Of a stretch of DNA of 64,000 bases, positions 14,201 through 26,200 are shown piece by piece. The notes under the pieces are model-generated. The model saw nothing but the letters and a program-made list of their open reading frames with translations. It made no database searches and was not told the DNA's origin. Each line of letters begins with the position of its first letter. Position 1 is the stretch's first letter. The stretch is from Diphasiastrum complanatum (Eukaryota > Streptophyta > Lycopodiopsida > Lycopodiales > Lycopodiaceae): positions 35,216,804-35,280,803 of the forward strand of contig CM055097.1 of the NCBI GenBank assembly GCA_029204225.1, written 5' to 3'. Position numbers and translations under genes: made by a program.

Positions 14201-17200
14201 TGCTGTCACTAATGCCCTGAAAGTTTGGAGACATTATTTGTATGGCTCCCAGTTTACTATAGTTACTGACCATCAAGCCTTACAGTATATTAATGATGCG
14301 GGCAACCATGTAGGTTCACGAGTCACCGGTCAAGTCTACAGGCCCAGTCATCGTCTGGTTTCAAGTCTGGGTTTGGGACCCAAGGGAGTTGGGTCCCTAA
14401 CATTCCCTCTTCCTTAAAAAATTCCTTATCTAAGGAAGGAATCCAGGGAATCCCAGTTTAAGGTCACGTTCCTTCTCCCAAGTATCATTGTCCTTGGAAC
14501 TTCCTTTCCAACGAACCAAGAACTCAGTTACTTGCTGGTTTCTGAGCCCACGTTGACATACATCAACTATGGCCTGTGGTTCAGTAGGTACAAAGGAAGA
14601 TAGGTCCTCCAGCCGAACTAAGTCCTCCTGAGGTATCAAGTCATCCTTTCCACCAAGTCGTTCCTTTAAATGATTAATGTGAAAAACTGGATGTACCTTA
14701 ACACCTTGAGGAAGTTCCAGCCGGTACGCATTTCGATGGAGTTTCTTTACTATACGGAATGGCCCTGCATAACGAGGTGATAACTTAGGACATTTTCCAG
14801 TCCTTAGTACCTTAGAATCTTTTGGAATTCTAAGATATACCCAAGCCGCCCCCTCCTCATAGACCCTAGGTTGTCGCTTTTGATTGGCGTAAAACTGGGC
14901 TCTATCCTGAGCCGTTTTTACGTTTTCACGAGCAACACGCAACATCTCTTGCATATCATGCAAGAAATCTACTGCCGCCTTAACCTTGAGGCCTTTGAGG
15001 CCCACTGAAATGGGAGCCCTAGGCTGAAAACCATACATCAGAGAAAATGGACTAAAACCCGTCGCTGAGTGCTTTGCGCTATTATACGCAAACTCAATCA
15101 TTGGAAGGTACCTTTCCCAATCTGACTGTCTTTTGGAAACATATGCCCGAAGCATATCTTCCATAGACTAGTTTGTCCTCTCTGTCTGACCACCTGATTC
15201 AGGATGATCTGATGACCCCAAACTTAGGGTGGTCTCTAATTTCTCAAAGACCGCTTGCCAGAATTTGCCAGTGAACTTTGGATCTCGATCACTAACAATG
15301 TCATTCGGCAAACCAAACAACCTGAACAAATTTTCCACAAAAAGTTGTGCAAGTTCAGAAGCTTTGACAGTCTGCTTGGTTGGTATGAACTGTGCCATTT
15401 TAGTTAACTAGTAAACTATTACCCAAATGGCATCATTTTGCTTCCCCGTCAGAGGTAGCCCAACCACAAAGTCCATGGAAATGCTTTCCCACTTTCTTTT
15501 GGGAATTTCCAAGGGCATTAACAAACCAGCTGCCTTAAGTCTTTCAGCTTTGTTAACTTGGCAATGCGCACACTTGCGAACATATGCCTCTACTTGACTT
15601 TTTAAATTTGGCCAGTAAAAGTTCCTTTTTACTAAGTCAAGCGTCCTTTGAGCGCCAGGGTGCCCTGCACATGGGCTGTCATGACATTCATGCAGGATTT
15701 GGGCCCTTATATCATCATTTTCTGGCACACAAACCTTTCCATTCCGGAAAAGTAACCCATTCCTAATGGAATAGTCTCTTTGTATCTTGTCCTGAGGAGA
15801 AATCTTGGAATCCTACATTCCAAACTCATCACTAGATCTAGAAGAACCTGCCAGGACGTCTAGCCAAATACGACCGAAGTACCTATCGGTCTTACACAAA
15901 TATCTTAAGAACAGATACAACTCAGATTGGATCTCAAAAAAGCTTAACTGTTTAACCTCTCCAATCCGGCTTAAGGCATCCGCGACACTATTAGAAGTAC
16001 CCTTCTGGTACTCAATGTCACGATGAAATTCTTGGAGCATCTCTAACCATCTGGCCTTACGACCCCTAACATTAAGTACCCCAACTTGACATACTGGAGG
16101 TACCTTCTATGTAACTTATAGAAAGTTGGATAGTCAATAGTCAAGTAGTTGGATAGCCAATAGTCATGAAGTTAGATAGTCATCTTGGACTATATATGTG
16201 TGTGCATCCCATTTGTATGAGACACTCACGTAGACTCTTACGCGAAATCGGATGCACTTGAGTTCCCACAGGAGGTCCAACTGGTAAGCTAAGGATTGTA
16301 GGAAATAGAACCCTAAGGATCCAAAATCTTAACTATTCAATCACACAAAGCATTCTCAAAAGAAAGAGAGGGATGGCTAGAAACCCTCTTGTAGAAACTC
16401 GTGGATAGCCAAGGAGAATGGTCAGTATTGCTTACAAAAGTGTCACATACAAATGGGATGCACACATATATATAGTCCAAGATGACTATTTAACTTCATG
16501 ACTATTGGCTATCCAACTACTTGACTATTGGCTTTCCAACTACTTGACTATTGACTATCCAACTACTTGAATGTTGACTTATGTCAAGTTGGGGTACTTA
16601 ATGTCACAATTAGGCCTAGTGGACCCATGAGTCCCTACCAAGTTAATTTCATTCTAACTTAGCTAACTCTAAGTTTAGTAGGCCTAATATAATAAATGAC
16701 CATGGTTACACAACTCTCGACCTTTTGGGTCAAAGTAACCTATGGTAATGTAAGCAATTCCATTTACATTCCAACACCCTCCTTAAATGGAAATGCATAA
16801 CATAACATGAAGTAACTTCTTGAAAGAGAAAAATGCAACTTGTTGTCCGAACTTCATGTCGCCAAATAAACTTCGCACCGAAGTAGTCGAAATCTCATCC
16901 CCAATCATGTCCAACATATAAAAGGAAAAGAATGCGTAATAATGAAGCATCAAGTCGAAGGGTGAGGATTTGCATGCTCTATCCGAAGTAGGGAACCAAC
17001 ATAAACTCGGCAATAAGTCGAAACATGGACCTGTAATCCATCATAGGCTCCCACATTATTCGAAAATACTTCTTATCATAAGGACAATAAAAAAGAGTAC
17101 CAAACTCTTTTGCCATCACATCCTCCCGAACCTTACCATCAATGACTTGCTCACATAGAATAGGCAATGTACCAACATCATGATGAAGAGTAAGTGTAGA

Positions 17201-20200
17201 ACCAAAAGAATCAGCAAGAGGTACTGATTTTAAAGAGGCATGTGCCTTCCTTTCGTAGTAAGATATTTCTTTGCTGTCCTGCAAAGTCTCCAATAGCCGA
17301 CAAGGAACTGTTATGGGCTGTTCAACACTTTGCTGCCCAAAGTGTTCCCAACATGGACCATGTTGTCCAAAATCTTCCGCAGGCTGTTCCTGAAGCATAA
17401 TGGACTGCTCATGATGTAAAATGGGCTGTAAATGACCAAAAGAAGATGACTGAACCTGCTGTCCAACATCTTCATCATAAAAATTTGGCAAACTATCAAG
17501 AGATGAATCAACGATGGCGTCATCAAAGCTGTCCCTCGAAGAGGCATGTGATGACATAGAAGATTTTTCAAATAATGAAAAATTCTCTCCAAACAAATGC
17601 TCACTCTTAACACTTTGAACAAAAGTACTAATTGACACATGTTGACTCCCTCCTCGATTAGTACAAAAAGGTTTCAAAGAGTGCTTGAATTTTTCAGCCT
17701 TTGCTAAAACATTAAATTGAAAAGGTTTTGCATGAAACTTTTCACTAATGCATCCATCATATGCATCAACTTGCGGTGACTTGAAAAAATAATATTGTTT
17801 CAACATCTGCTCAATGTATCGTTGTTGAGAGATGAAGATTCCAGCCCCATGGGGAAGATCAACAAGAACCCAAGTGTGGTTCTTCATGAGTGAGTTGTAC
17901 TCCTCTTGCATCGCATCCTCCCAACATTTTACTCCTCTGGCTTGCTCATGAAAAACAGGTTCTACTGCACCATCCTCAATAGAAATAAGAGCAAAATCAA
18001 AAAAATCAGCAAATTCTACTGATTTAGTAGAGGCACGAGTCTTCCCTTCATAGAAATGATCCACTTTGTTGTACTGCAAAGTTTGCAACAACCATTTAGG
18101 GACTGGTTTGGGCTGTCTAATAGCCTTAACTTTGTCAACACTTTGCTGTCCAAAGTGTTCCGAACTTGGACCTTGCTGTCCAATGTCTTCAACAGGCTGC
18201 TCTTCATCATAAATAGGTTCTTCTTGATGAACTATGGGCTGCAAAATTGATGTAGTGGGCTGTCCACTAGAAGTTGATGGCCGTCCCTTCTCTTCATGAT
18301 TAGATGACAAAACCAAATCTGTAAATATTTCAACATATGCATCATGGGGGAAGTCCCCTTTCATGACATGAGTGGGCGCAACATCATAGGAGGTCTTTTC
18401 ATCAAAATGAACATCACGACTTACTATGATTTTATTGGTATCCATATTAAACAACCTATAACCCTTGCTTTCGCTACTATAGCCAACAAATATGCATTTA
18501 ACTCCTTTATCATCAAGCTTGGTTCTTAGCTTATCGGGAATGAAAGCATAAGCCGTGCAACCAAAGATGCGTAAGTGAGAAACAGTAGGCTTCTTACCAC
18601 ACCAAACTTCATGAGGAGTTAATACCTTCAAGGCTTTAGTAGGACACCGATTACTAACGTAAGCCGCCGTTATAACCGCTTCAGCCCAAAACTTGTGAGG
18701 TAGGCCCTTTGCCTTGAGCATGCATCGAGCCATCTCCATGATAGTGCGATTCTTTCTTTCGGCAACACCATTTTGTTGAGGTGTGTAAGGGGTTGTCATT
18801 TGATGATGGATACCTTTGCTTTGAAGACAAGTACCGAACGTATTCTTTATATATTCCCCTCCTCGGTTGGTACGTAAGATCTTCAAAGAGTGCCCAAACT
18901 GGTTTTCTATCATTGCTAGAAAATCCTTAAAGCGTTGAAAAACTTCGGATTTTGCCTTCATAGGATAAATCCATGTAAACCTTGAAAGGTCATCAATAAA
19001 AGTAACAAAGTACTTACACCTTCCAATGGATTCGGTCCTCATTGGACCACATACATCACTATGAACCAAATCAAATTTGCCATCAACTCTAATAGTTCCA
19101 TCAATTGGAAAAGCTTGCCTTTGAAATTTTCCAAGTATGCATCCTTCGCATACATGTCCTTCGGGATGCTCAATATTAGGAATGTCTTCAACCATATTGA
19201 ATCTCTTCAACATCTTCAAGCTAGCAAAGTTGAGATGTCCAAACCTAGCATGCCATAATTCAGCCAACTCCAAAGAATGTGAACTTGATGCAACAAGACA
19301 AAAAGATGATGAAGCTCTTCGCTCATAGGTATCCATAAGGAACAATCCACCACGTAATGTTCCCGAAGCAATGATCATAAGAGATCTCTTTGGGTCTTTG
19401 ATAAGCCACTTGTCTTCTTTGAATTCCACAACCAATCCTTGGTTCATAATTGTAGACACTGAAATGAGATTCTTTTTTATTTTTGGAACATAAAGTACAT
19501 TACGAATGTACTTCTCCTCACCATTGGGTAAGATAATGGGGATCACTCCAATACCTTTGATAGGATAAGAGGTATTATCCATCATGCACTTTTACAAGCT
19601 TTGTGAAGACTTCTTTGTGATAAGTCATATGGCGTGTGGCACCGCTATCAATCACCCAATCAATAGATGAAAAAACAGCAACTTGTAAAGCTGAAGATGA
19701 GCTGATTTCTGCTGAAAAACCAGCAAGATTTGAAGTGGCAGAAATCTCGTCTTTAGGAGAGATGAGATTATTAGTGACAAAAGCATAATCATTATTAAGA
19801 TTATCCTCCTTTCCAAATTGCTGTTCCAAAGTAATGATTGAGGTACTTGTATTGTTACCTTTCTCTTTTTCCTTTGCAAGCCTCTTCCTACATTCTTTGA
19901 TGTGATGCCCAAACTTCTTGCAATAGTGGCACTTACCCTTCTTCTTGGAGTCTTGATCTTGAGCTTCCTTAGATTTTTGATCATCTTTGGAAGTTTTGAA
20001 AGAAGGCTTCCCTTTCCACTTGCCTTTGCCTTTGCCTTTTGCAAAGAAAGCTTGATCTTCTTGTTCACCAAAGTTGATCCTTGTTTGCTCTTCTTGAAGA
20101 AGTAAGCTAACAAGTTCGTCGAATTTGCTGTCCCCTAAGAGAAATGCTCAATGATGACACAAATGGAAGGTAAGAATCAGGAAGAGAGTTGAGAGTAATA

Positions 20201-23200
20201 GATACAAATTGTGAGTTCTCAATCACCTCATCAATACTAAGAAGCTCCTCTCGAAGATCCTTGATCTTCGTCAAGTGATTTGTAAGCAAATCACCTTCTT
20301 GCATCTTCAAGATAGAAAGTTGATTTCGAAGATATACCACTTTTGCCGCATTCTTTACTTGAACATCTTGGCAAAAGTCTCCCAAGCACTTTTGGAAGTC
20401 TTGCATGATCTAATGTGAGGAAGGATAGATCTCTTCACTAATAATGCAATGACGGAATGTGCTTGTGCATTTCGTCGATCTCACTTCTTTTGCTCATCGG
20501 AAGACACCTCTGTAGATGATGAAGTAGTTGTTCTAGATGGTGTAATAGGTGCCAAGGTAGGCTGCCTTTCTTCGTCACCATTAACTACTTCCCACAAACC
20601 TTTAGCAATTAGAAGGTTCTTTATCATGTAGCACCACAAGGAATAGTTTGTGCCATCCAGCCTATCTTCATTAAATGAAGAACCAATAGACTCCGATTCT
20701 TTAGCCATAACAGAAAAATCAGCTTGTAGTAGATAGAAATAGACTTTCCAAGACAAAATCTACTCAAAGGGCAGCAACCTCAAAGCTGAAATTATGAGCA
20801 CAATAGATTGCAATACTCCACATGCAATTTGTTCAACAAGTAATGAAATAGGTGGCTGATTTCCGCACAAAAAAACAGAATGCTCACAAATAGGTAGACT
20901 TCGAATGAAGCCAAAACCAAAACTAGAAATTTGTGGCTGAAAAGAGTGCACACTATGTGCATATAGAGCTGATGGTAGCGCCCTACTCCAAGCTCACCAA
21001 TAGGGAAATTTCAGCAAGAAATGTGTCCAAAACACATGTATCTTCATTTAAGAAGTAAATCTGAAATTTTCAGCATGTAATTGAGTCAAGATCACATGCA
21101 ATTGGTTTGAGCATGGGCGCCCTACTGCTAGCTCTCAAATAGGTGAAGGTGCCCTGCAATTTCCTGCAAAAAAGCTATAAGAAGATGAACAGATTCTTCT
21201 CTTACAAAAATCAACAGCTTGATGATTTTCTGCAACCAAAAGGGGAAGAAGATAGCTTCCTATTGGGCGCCCTCCTGCAAGCAATATGATCACCTAACAG
21301 CTCTGATACCATGTAGGAAATAGAAGCCTAAGGATCCAAAATCTTAACTATTCAATCACACAAAGCATTCTCAAAAGAAAGAGAGAGATGGCTAGAAACC
21401 CTCTTGTAGAAACTCGTGGATAGCCAAGGAGAATAGTCAGTATTGCTTACAAAAGTGTCGCATACAAATGGGATGCACACATATATATAGTCCAAGATGA
21501 CTATCTAACTTCATGACTATTGGCTATCCAACTACTTGACTATTGGCTTTCCAACTACTTGACTATTGACTATCCAACTACTTGACTGTTGACTATCCAA
21601 CTTTCTATAAGTTACATAGAAAGAATAAGGTACCTCCAATATGTCAAGTTGGGGTACTTAATGTCACAATTAGGCCTAGTGGACCCATGAGTCCCTACCA
21701 AGTTAATTTCATACTAACTTAGCTAACTCTAAGTTTAGTAGGCCTAATATAATAAATGACCATGGTTACACAACTCTCAACCTTTTGGGTCAAAGTAACC
21801 TATGGCAATGTAAGCAATTCCATTTACATTCCAACAAGGATCCGATCTTTTTCAAGATCTAATACAGTCCTCTATATCTAGGGGACAATTTGTAATGCTT
21901 GCCGGTACACATTACACTAGACTCCTTCGAGATTCTCAAATATACCCAATCGCCCATTTGGAAGTCTCGAGGTGATCTTTCCATATTAGCATAATGTCGG
22001 TCCCTATATTGGGCACACTGGACAATCTTACGTGTAGGAAATCCGCTACCTTATAAAACTTGATCATCCGAGTCTCTCCTAAAATAGGTGATCTAGGTTA
22101 AAACTTATATATATATGCGTGAACGGGCTATAACCGGTAGCCAAATGCTTACTACAACTCAATCTCCATCAAGGATAACTTCCTCTCCCATGAGATTGCT
22201 ATCAAAATATAAATGTAGATATTATCAGATCTTTTGATCATGCAAGTAATCCTTCTCTTAAGTATAACTAGAATCTGAACTATGACTCGTCAATCCATCG
22301 GATCCTTGTCTTATACTCAACAAGAGAACGCGATACCCTATGATCAAGAGAACGCGATACCCTATCATAGGCAACTCAATGAAGGGCAATTACTCTTCCC
22401 AATGAGATTGCCATTGGGAAGTATGCTCGAAGCATTTGTTCCCACAATTGATTTGTCCTTTTTTCGTCTGACCAATGATCTAAAGAACTTTAAGCTCAGA
22501 GTCGTCTGTAGTTTAGCTACAACGACCGATCAAAAGTGACTGGTGAACTTCGAATCGTGAATGTTCATGATGTCACTAGATAATCCGTGAAGCCTAAACA
22601 AACGCTCAACAAATATCTGAGCTAAATCGGTGCTTTCTTGGTAGTCCTTACCCAAATAAACATAACCGATTTGGTAAGATGGCCAGTCATTACCAAAGTT
22701 CCGTTATCTTGTTTATTCATCCGAGGTAACCTTACCATGATCATAGTCCTCTTTTATTGATCTGGTATATCCTAGAGTCCGAGTTATGATTCTCCAATCA
22801 CATCTCTCCTAGAAAAACTTAAGATTCACCGAAAACTCATTACGCGAAGCTCTAACTTTTGGCGACCATCAACTATCCAACTCTCCTGAGTCTTCCGGGA
22901 TAGTATTCCATCCTTCCCAATCGGGAAAAGATAAGGCCAAAAGTTCTCGTGTATTCTATGCACATAAACCTTTAAAATCCAAAATTGACTCATAAAGGTT
23001 GCGACCCATAAGCAATACATTTCAACAACAATATCCATAAGTAAGATTATATTGTTGATTCAAACAACTAACACAGAAGTAGTGCTCCTGACTCAGTTAG
23101 TTGTATCGAATTTAGAAAATATTTAAATGTCTAGGTGTGGTACCAAAACACCACATTTAATCTGGTTCTAAAACTATTCTAGGTCAATAAGCAATTCTCA

Positions 23201-26200
23201 ATAAGAAATTACTATAACCTAGCAAGAAATTGTCTCTACACAATTCTCATCAATATGCCTATGTTTTAATAACTAGTTTATGCATGCATATAAACCTAGT
23301 CCAAGGAATACTTTGTAGATCCACAGAATTAAAAGTTTGTACAAAAGGTTTTATGGTCACACAAAGATTCACTACATAGCATATCTCTACAGATATCACC
23401 TGATCTGTACACAATACTTTCTTAACTGAGAATCCTGTAACTCGGTTATCCCTTAAGAGAGAATATTTCTCAAAGAGTACTATTTCACAACCAAAATCTC
23501 AATCGGAGATTATCTCAAAAGAATATATTACAAAAGTGAATTTCATTCCTTGCATCAACCCATGGATCCAAGTTCACTCTAAGATCCAGTTGATTACAAC
23601 TAGCAAGAAACAGGTTTCAACAAACCACTTTCTTGCAATAGAATTCCCAAGTTCTGACACAAATCAATCAGACTTGTAATCAGCAACTCTTCTACTACAA
23701 TAGTGTTTTCTAATTTCCTTCTCTTACATCTTCTAACTACTATAATCCTTAAAGGATTTCTGTAATATCAAAATATCCTATCGTTCCTGATTTTAGAAAC
23801 AGGTTCATCATCTAGTCATATAACAGATTCCTCCTGGAATCTATAATAGATGTTTCTCTTTAATAACTTTCTTTTCTTCCTACTTCTCCCCCTTTTAACA
23901 GGAAACCACACGAGTTTCCAAGGGGTGCATATCAATCTAGATTCGCCCTAGGAGAAGTTTCAAAGAAGAGATCCGAGAAAAACTTGAAAGTCAAGAAACG
24001 TGTTGTATCATCATAACCAAATACTGATAATGTCGCAACACATTTTCGTGAATGACTTATCAAAAGATCTTCTTCGTTACCAACACAGAGAATTGACCTG
24101 TAAATCAAAAAAGGACTTCTTGAAGATTCGTGTAAGAGAAATAATTTAGAAAACGATTTCATTAACCATTGACACCGTCCAAGGTCAACGGGTAATATAA
24201 ATTACCTTCCAAGAAATCACAAGGAATGTTAAGAAATTCACAAATATATTCTTAATATAAAGAAATAGCTTGCCGGGTTTCTGGTTTTGTAAATTTGAGA
24301 TATCCTTAAGGGGTCATGACCAATATCTCAAATTTCTGACAAAACACCCTTTTTATGACCCATAGTATTTGGCATCATTTAGATTTACGGCCATACTATG
24401 GTCAAACTGATCTAGTTAGTTTTAGATCTTCATTTTGGAATCGCCTACGTCCCATACCACAGGTTCTTCCTCGACGAAGGCCCTCCACTTTCTGATCGAA
24501 GCGTCCCAAAATTCTGATTAATATGAATGGTTCATAAATCGATTGAGACTAACATCATCGGTACCATTAAAGTTCTCGGGAATTCCACATTCCAACTTCA
24601 AAGTACCAAGAGGATTCACACTAGCAGCATACGACTACTAGCACCACAATCAAAGTATAAAGTCCTACACACAGGATACTAGTCTAAGCATACCAATCAA
24701 AGCAACAACACAAGGGAACGGGTGGTGGATAAACCAGCCCAACCAAACCTAAATCGTACGGATCTAGCCCCCAAGCTATGGATCAATCACAGTCATGGAA
24801 AGAGGAATCACACTAGCAGCATGTAGCTACCAATCACAGAATCAAGCATACACTAGTGAGAGCCCAATAGGTATACTTATACCCTCCAAGGCCCATGCAC
24901 CACTAGTAGTGCACTGTGACACCTCACTAGACACCTCTGCAACCTATCTGGGCCACGTCATCCAGGTGCCTAATGACTCACTGATAGACCCATACCAACT
25001 CCACCACCATGTGTTTAAGCCTACAACCATTAATTATGACCATGTACACATAAGGGCCCCAGTTCCCTTATAGTCAAAAGGAAGAGGAGGAAGTGGCTAG
25101 GCAAATCGAGGAATATCTCAGGATGGGGCACATTAGACCAAGTAAGTCTCCATGGGGAGCACCTGTCTTACTCTTATGGGGGTTTCCGGTTATGTGTAGA
25201 TTAAAAGAGTTTGAACAAACTTACGGTAAAAAATTAATACCCGTTGCCCTGGATGGATGATCTCATAGATCGGTTGAACGGAGCTAAATACTTAACGAAA
25301 ATTGATCTACGTACGGGATACCATCAGATCAAGTTACATCCGGAAGATGTATCTAAAACCGGTTTTAGGACCAGGTTTGGCCACTACAAGTTCTTGTTTT
25401 ACCCTTTGGTTTAACCAATGCTCCGGCTACTTTCCAGCAAATGATGAACGATTTATTTCGTCCATATTTGGGAAAGTTTGTAGTAGTGTTTCTGGACGAT
25501 ATTTTGATCTACAGCAGAACACTCAAAGAGCATGCTAAGCATCTCCATACTGTCTTACGTATCTTAAGACAAGAGAAGCTTTATGCAAAGGAATCAAAGT
25601 GCGAATTCTTTAAAAGGGAACTTCTTTACCTTGGTCATAAGATCACCTCTTTTGGGATCAAGATTGATGAGGAAAAGGTGAAGACGGTAGTGGAATGGCC
25701 AGTCCCTCAAACAGTTCGTGAACTTAAGTCGTTCTTAGGTTTCACTATGTTTTTCCATAGATTTGCAGAGGAGTACTCAAAGATTGCTGCGCCTCTCAAC
25801 AATATGTTGAAAGGAGTGAAAAGCCACAAAGGTAGGCCAAGTCCTCCCATCAGATGGAATGAGAAATTAGATGAGAGTTGTTCTCTTACAGGAGGGCCAG
25901 CCCATTGCCTTTGAAAGTAAGAAACTAACCGATGCACAGGTTAGGTATACCACACAAGAAAAAGAGCTTTTTGCGGTGATCCATGCTTTGAAATCATGGA
26001 GGCATTACCTGTATGGTAATAAGTTCGTGGTTAATACAGATCACCAACCTTTAAAGTATTTCTGTAATGTGAAAAGATCACCGAGAGACTTCCAACTAGG
26101 GGATTGGGTATATTTGAGAATCCCGAAGGATTCGAGTGTAATGCGTACCGGCCAGCATTATAAATTGTCCCCTAGATATAGAGGACTGTACAAGATCTTG

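Larger units (their letters stand above)
16297..21836 (-). mobile_element. Complete Ty1/copia retrotransposon, non-autonomous
   Basis: 5540 bp with LTRs at 16297-16776 and 21312-21836 (TGTAGG...CCAACA on the plus strand). AGGAT target duplications sit at 16292-16296 and 21837-21841. The minus-strand PBS (21298-21311, TGGTATCAGAGCTG) abuts the 5' LTR and the PPT (16777-16786) abuts the 3' LTR. The order on the minus strand is LTR, leader, gag, zinc knuckle, protease, integrase, linker, 3' LTR; the RT catalytic region is missing. It is inserted in the decayed Ty3 element B inside intron 1 of gene 1. High LTR similarity and intact ends mark it as the youngest insertion in the window. Confidence 0.93.

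Noticed and set aside
14301-14417. Plus-strand extension of the Ty3 RNase H ORF to 14417
   Set aside because: These codons read an inverted LTR, not protein-coding sequence. The domain ends at about 14300.
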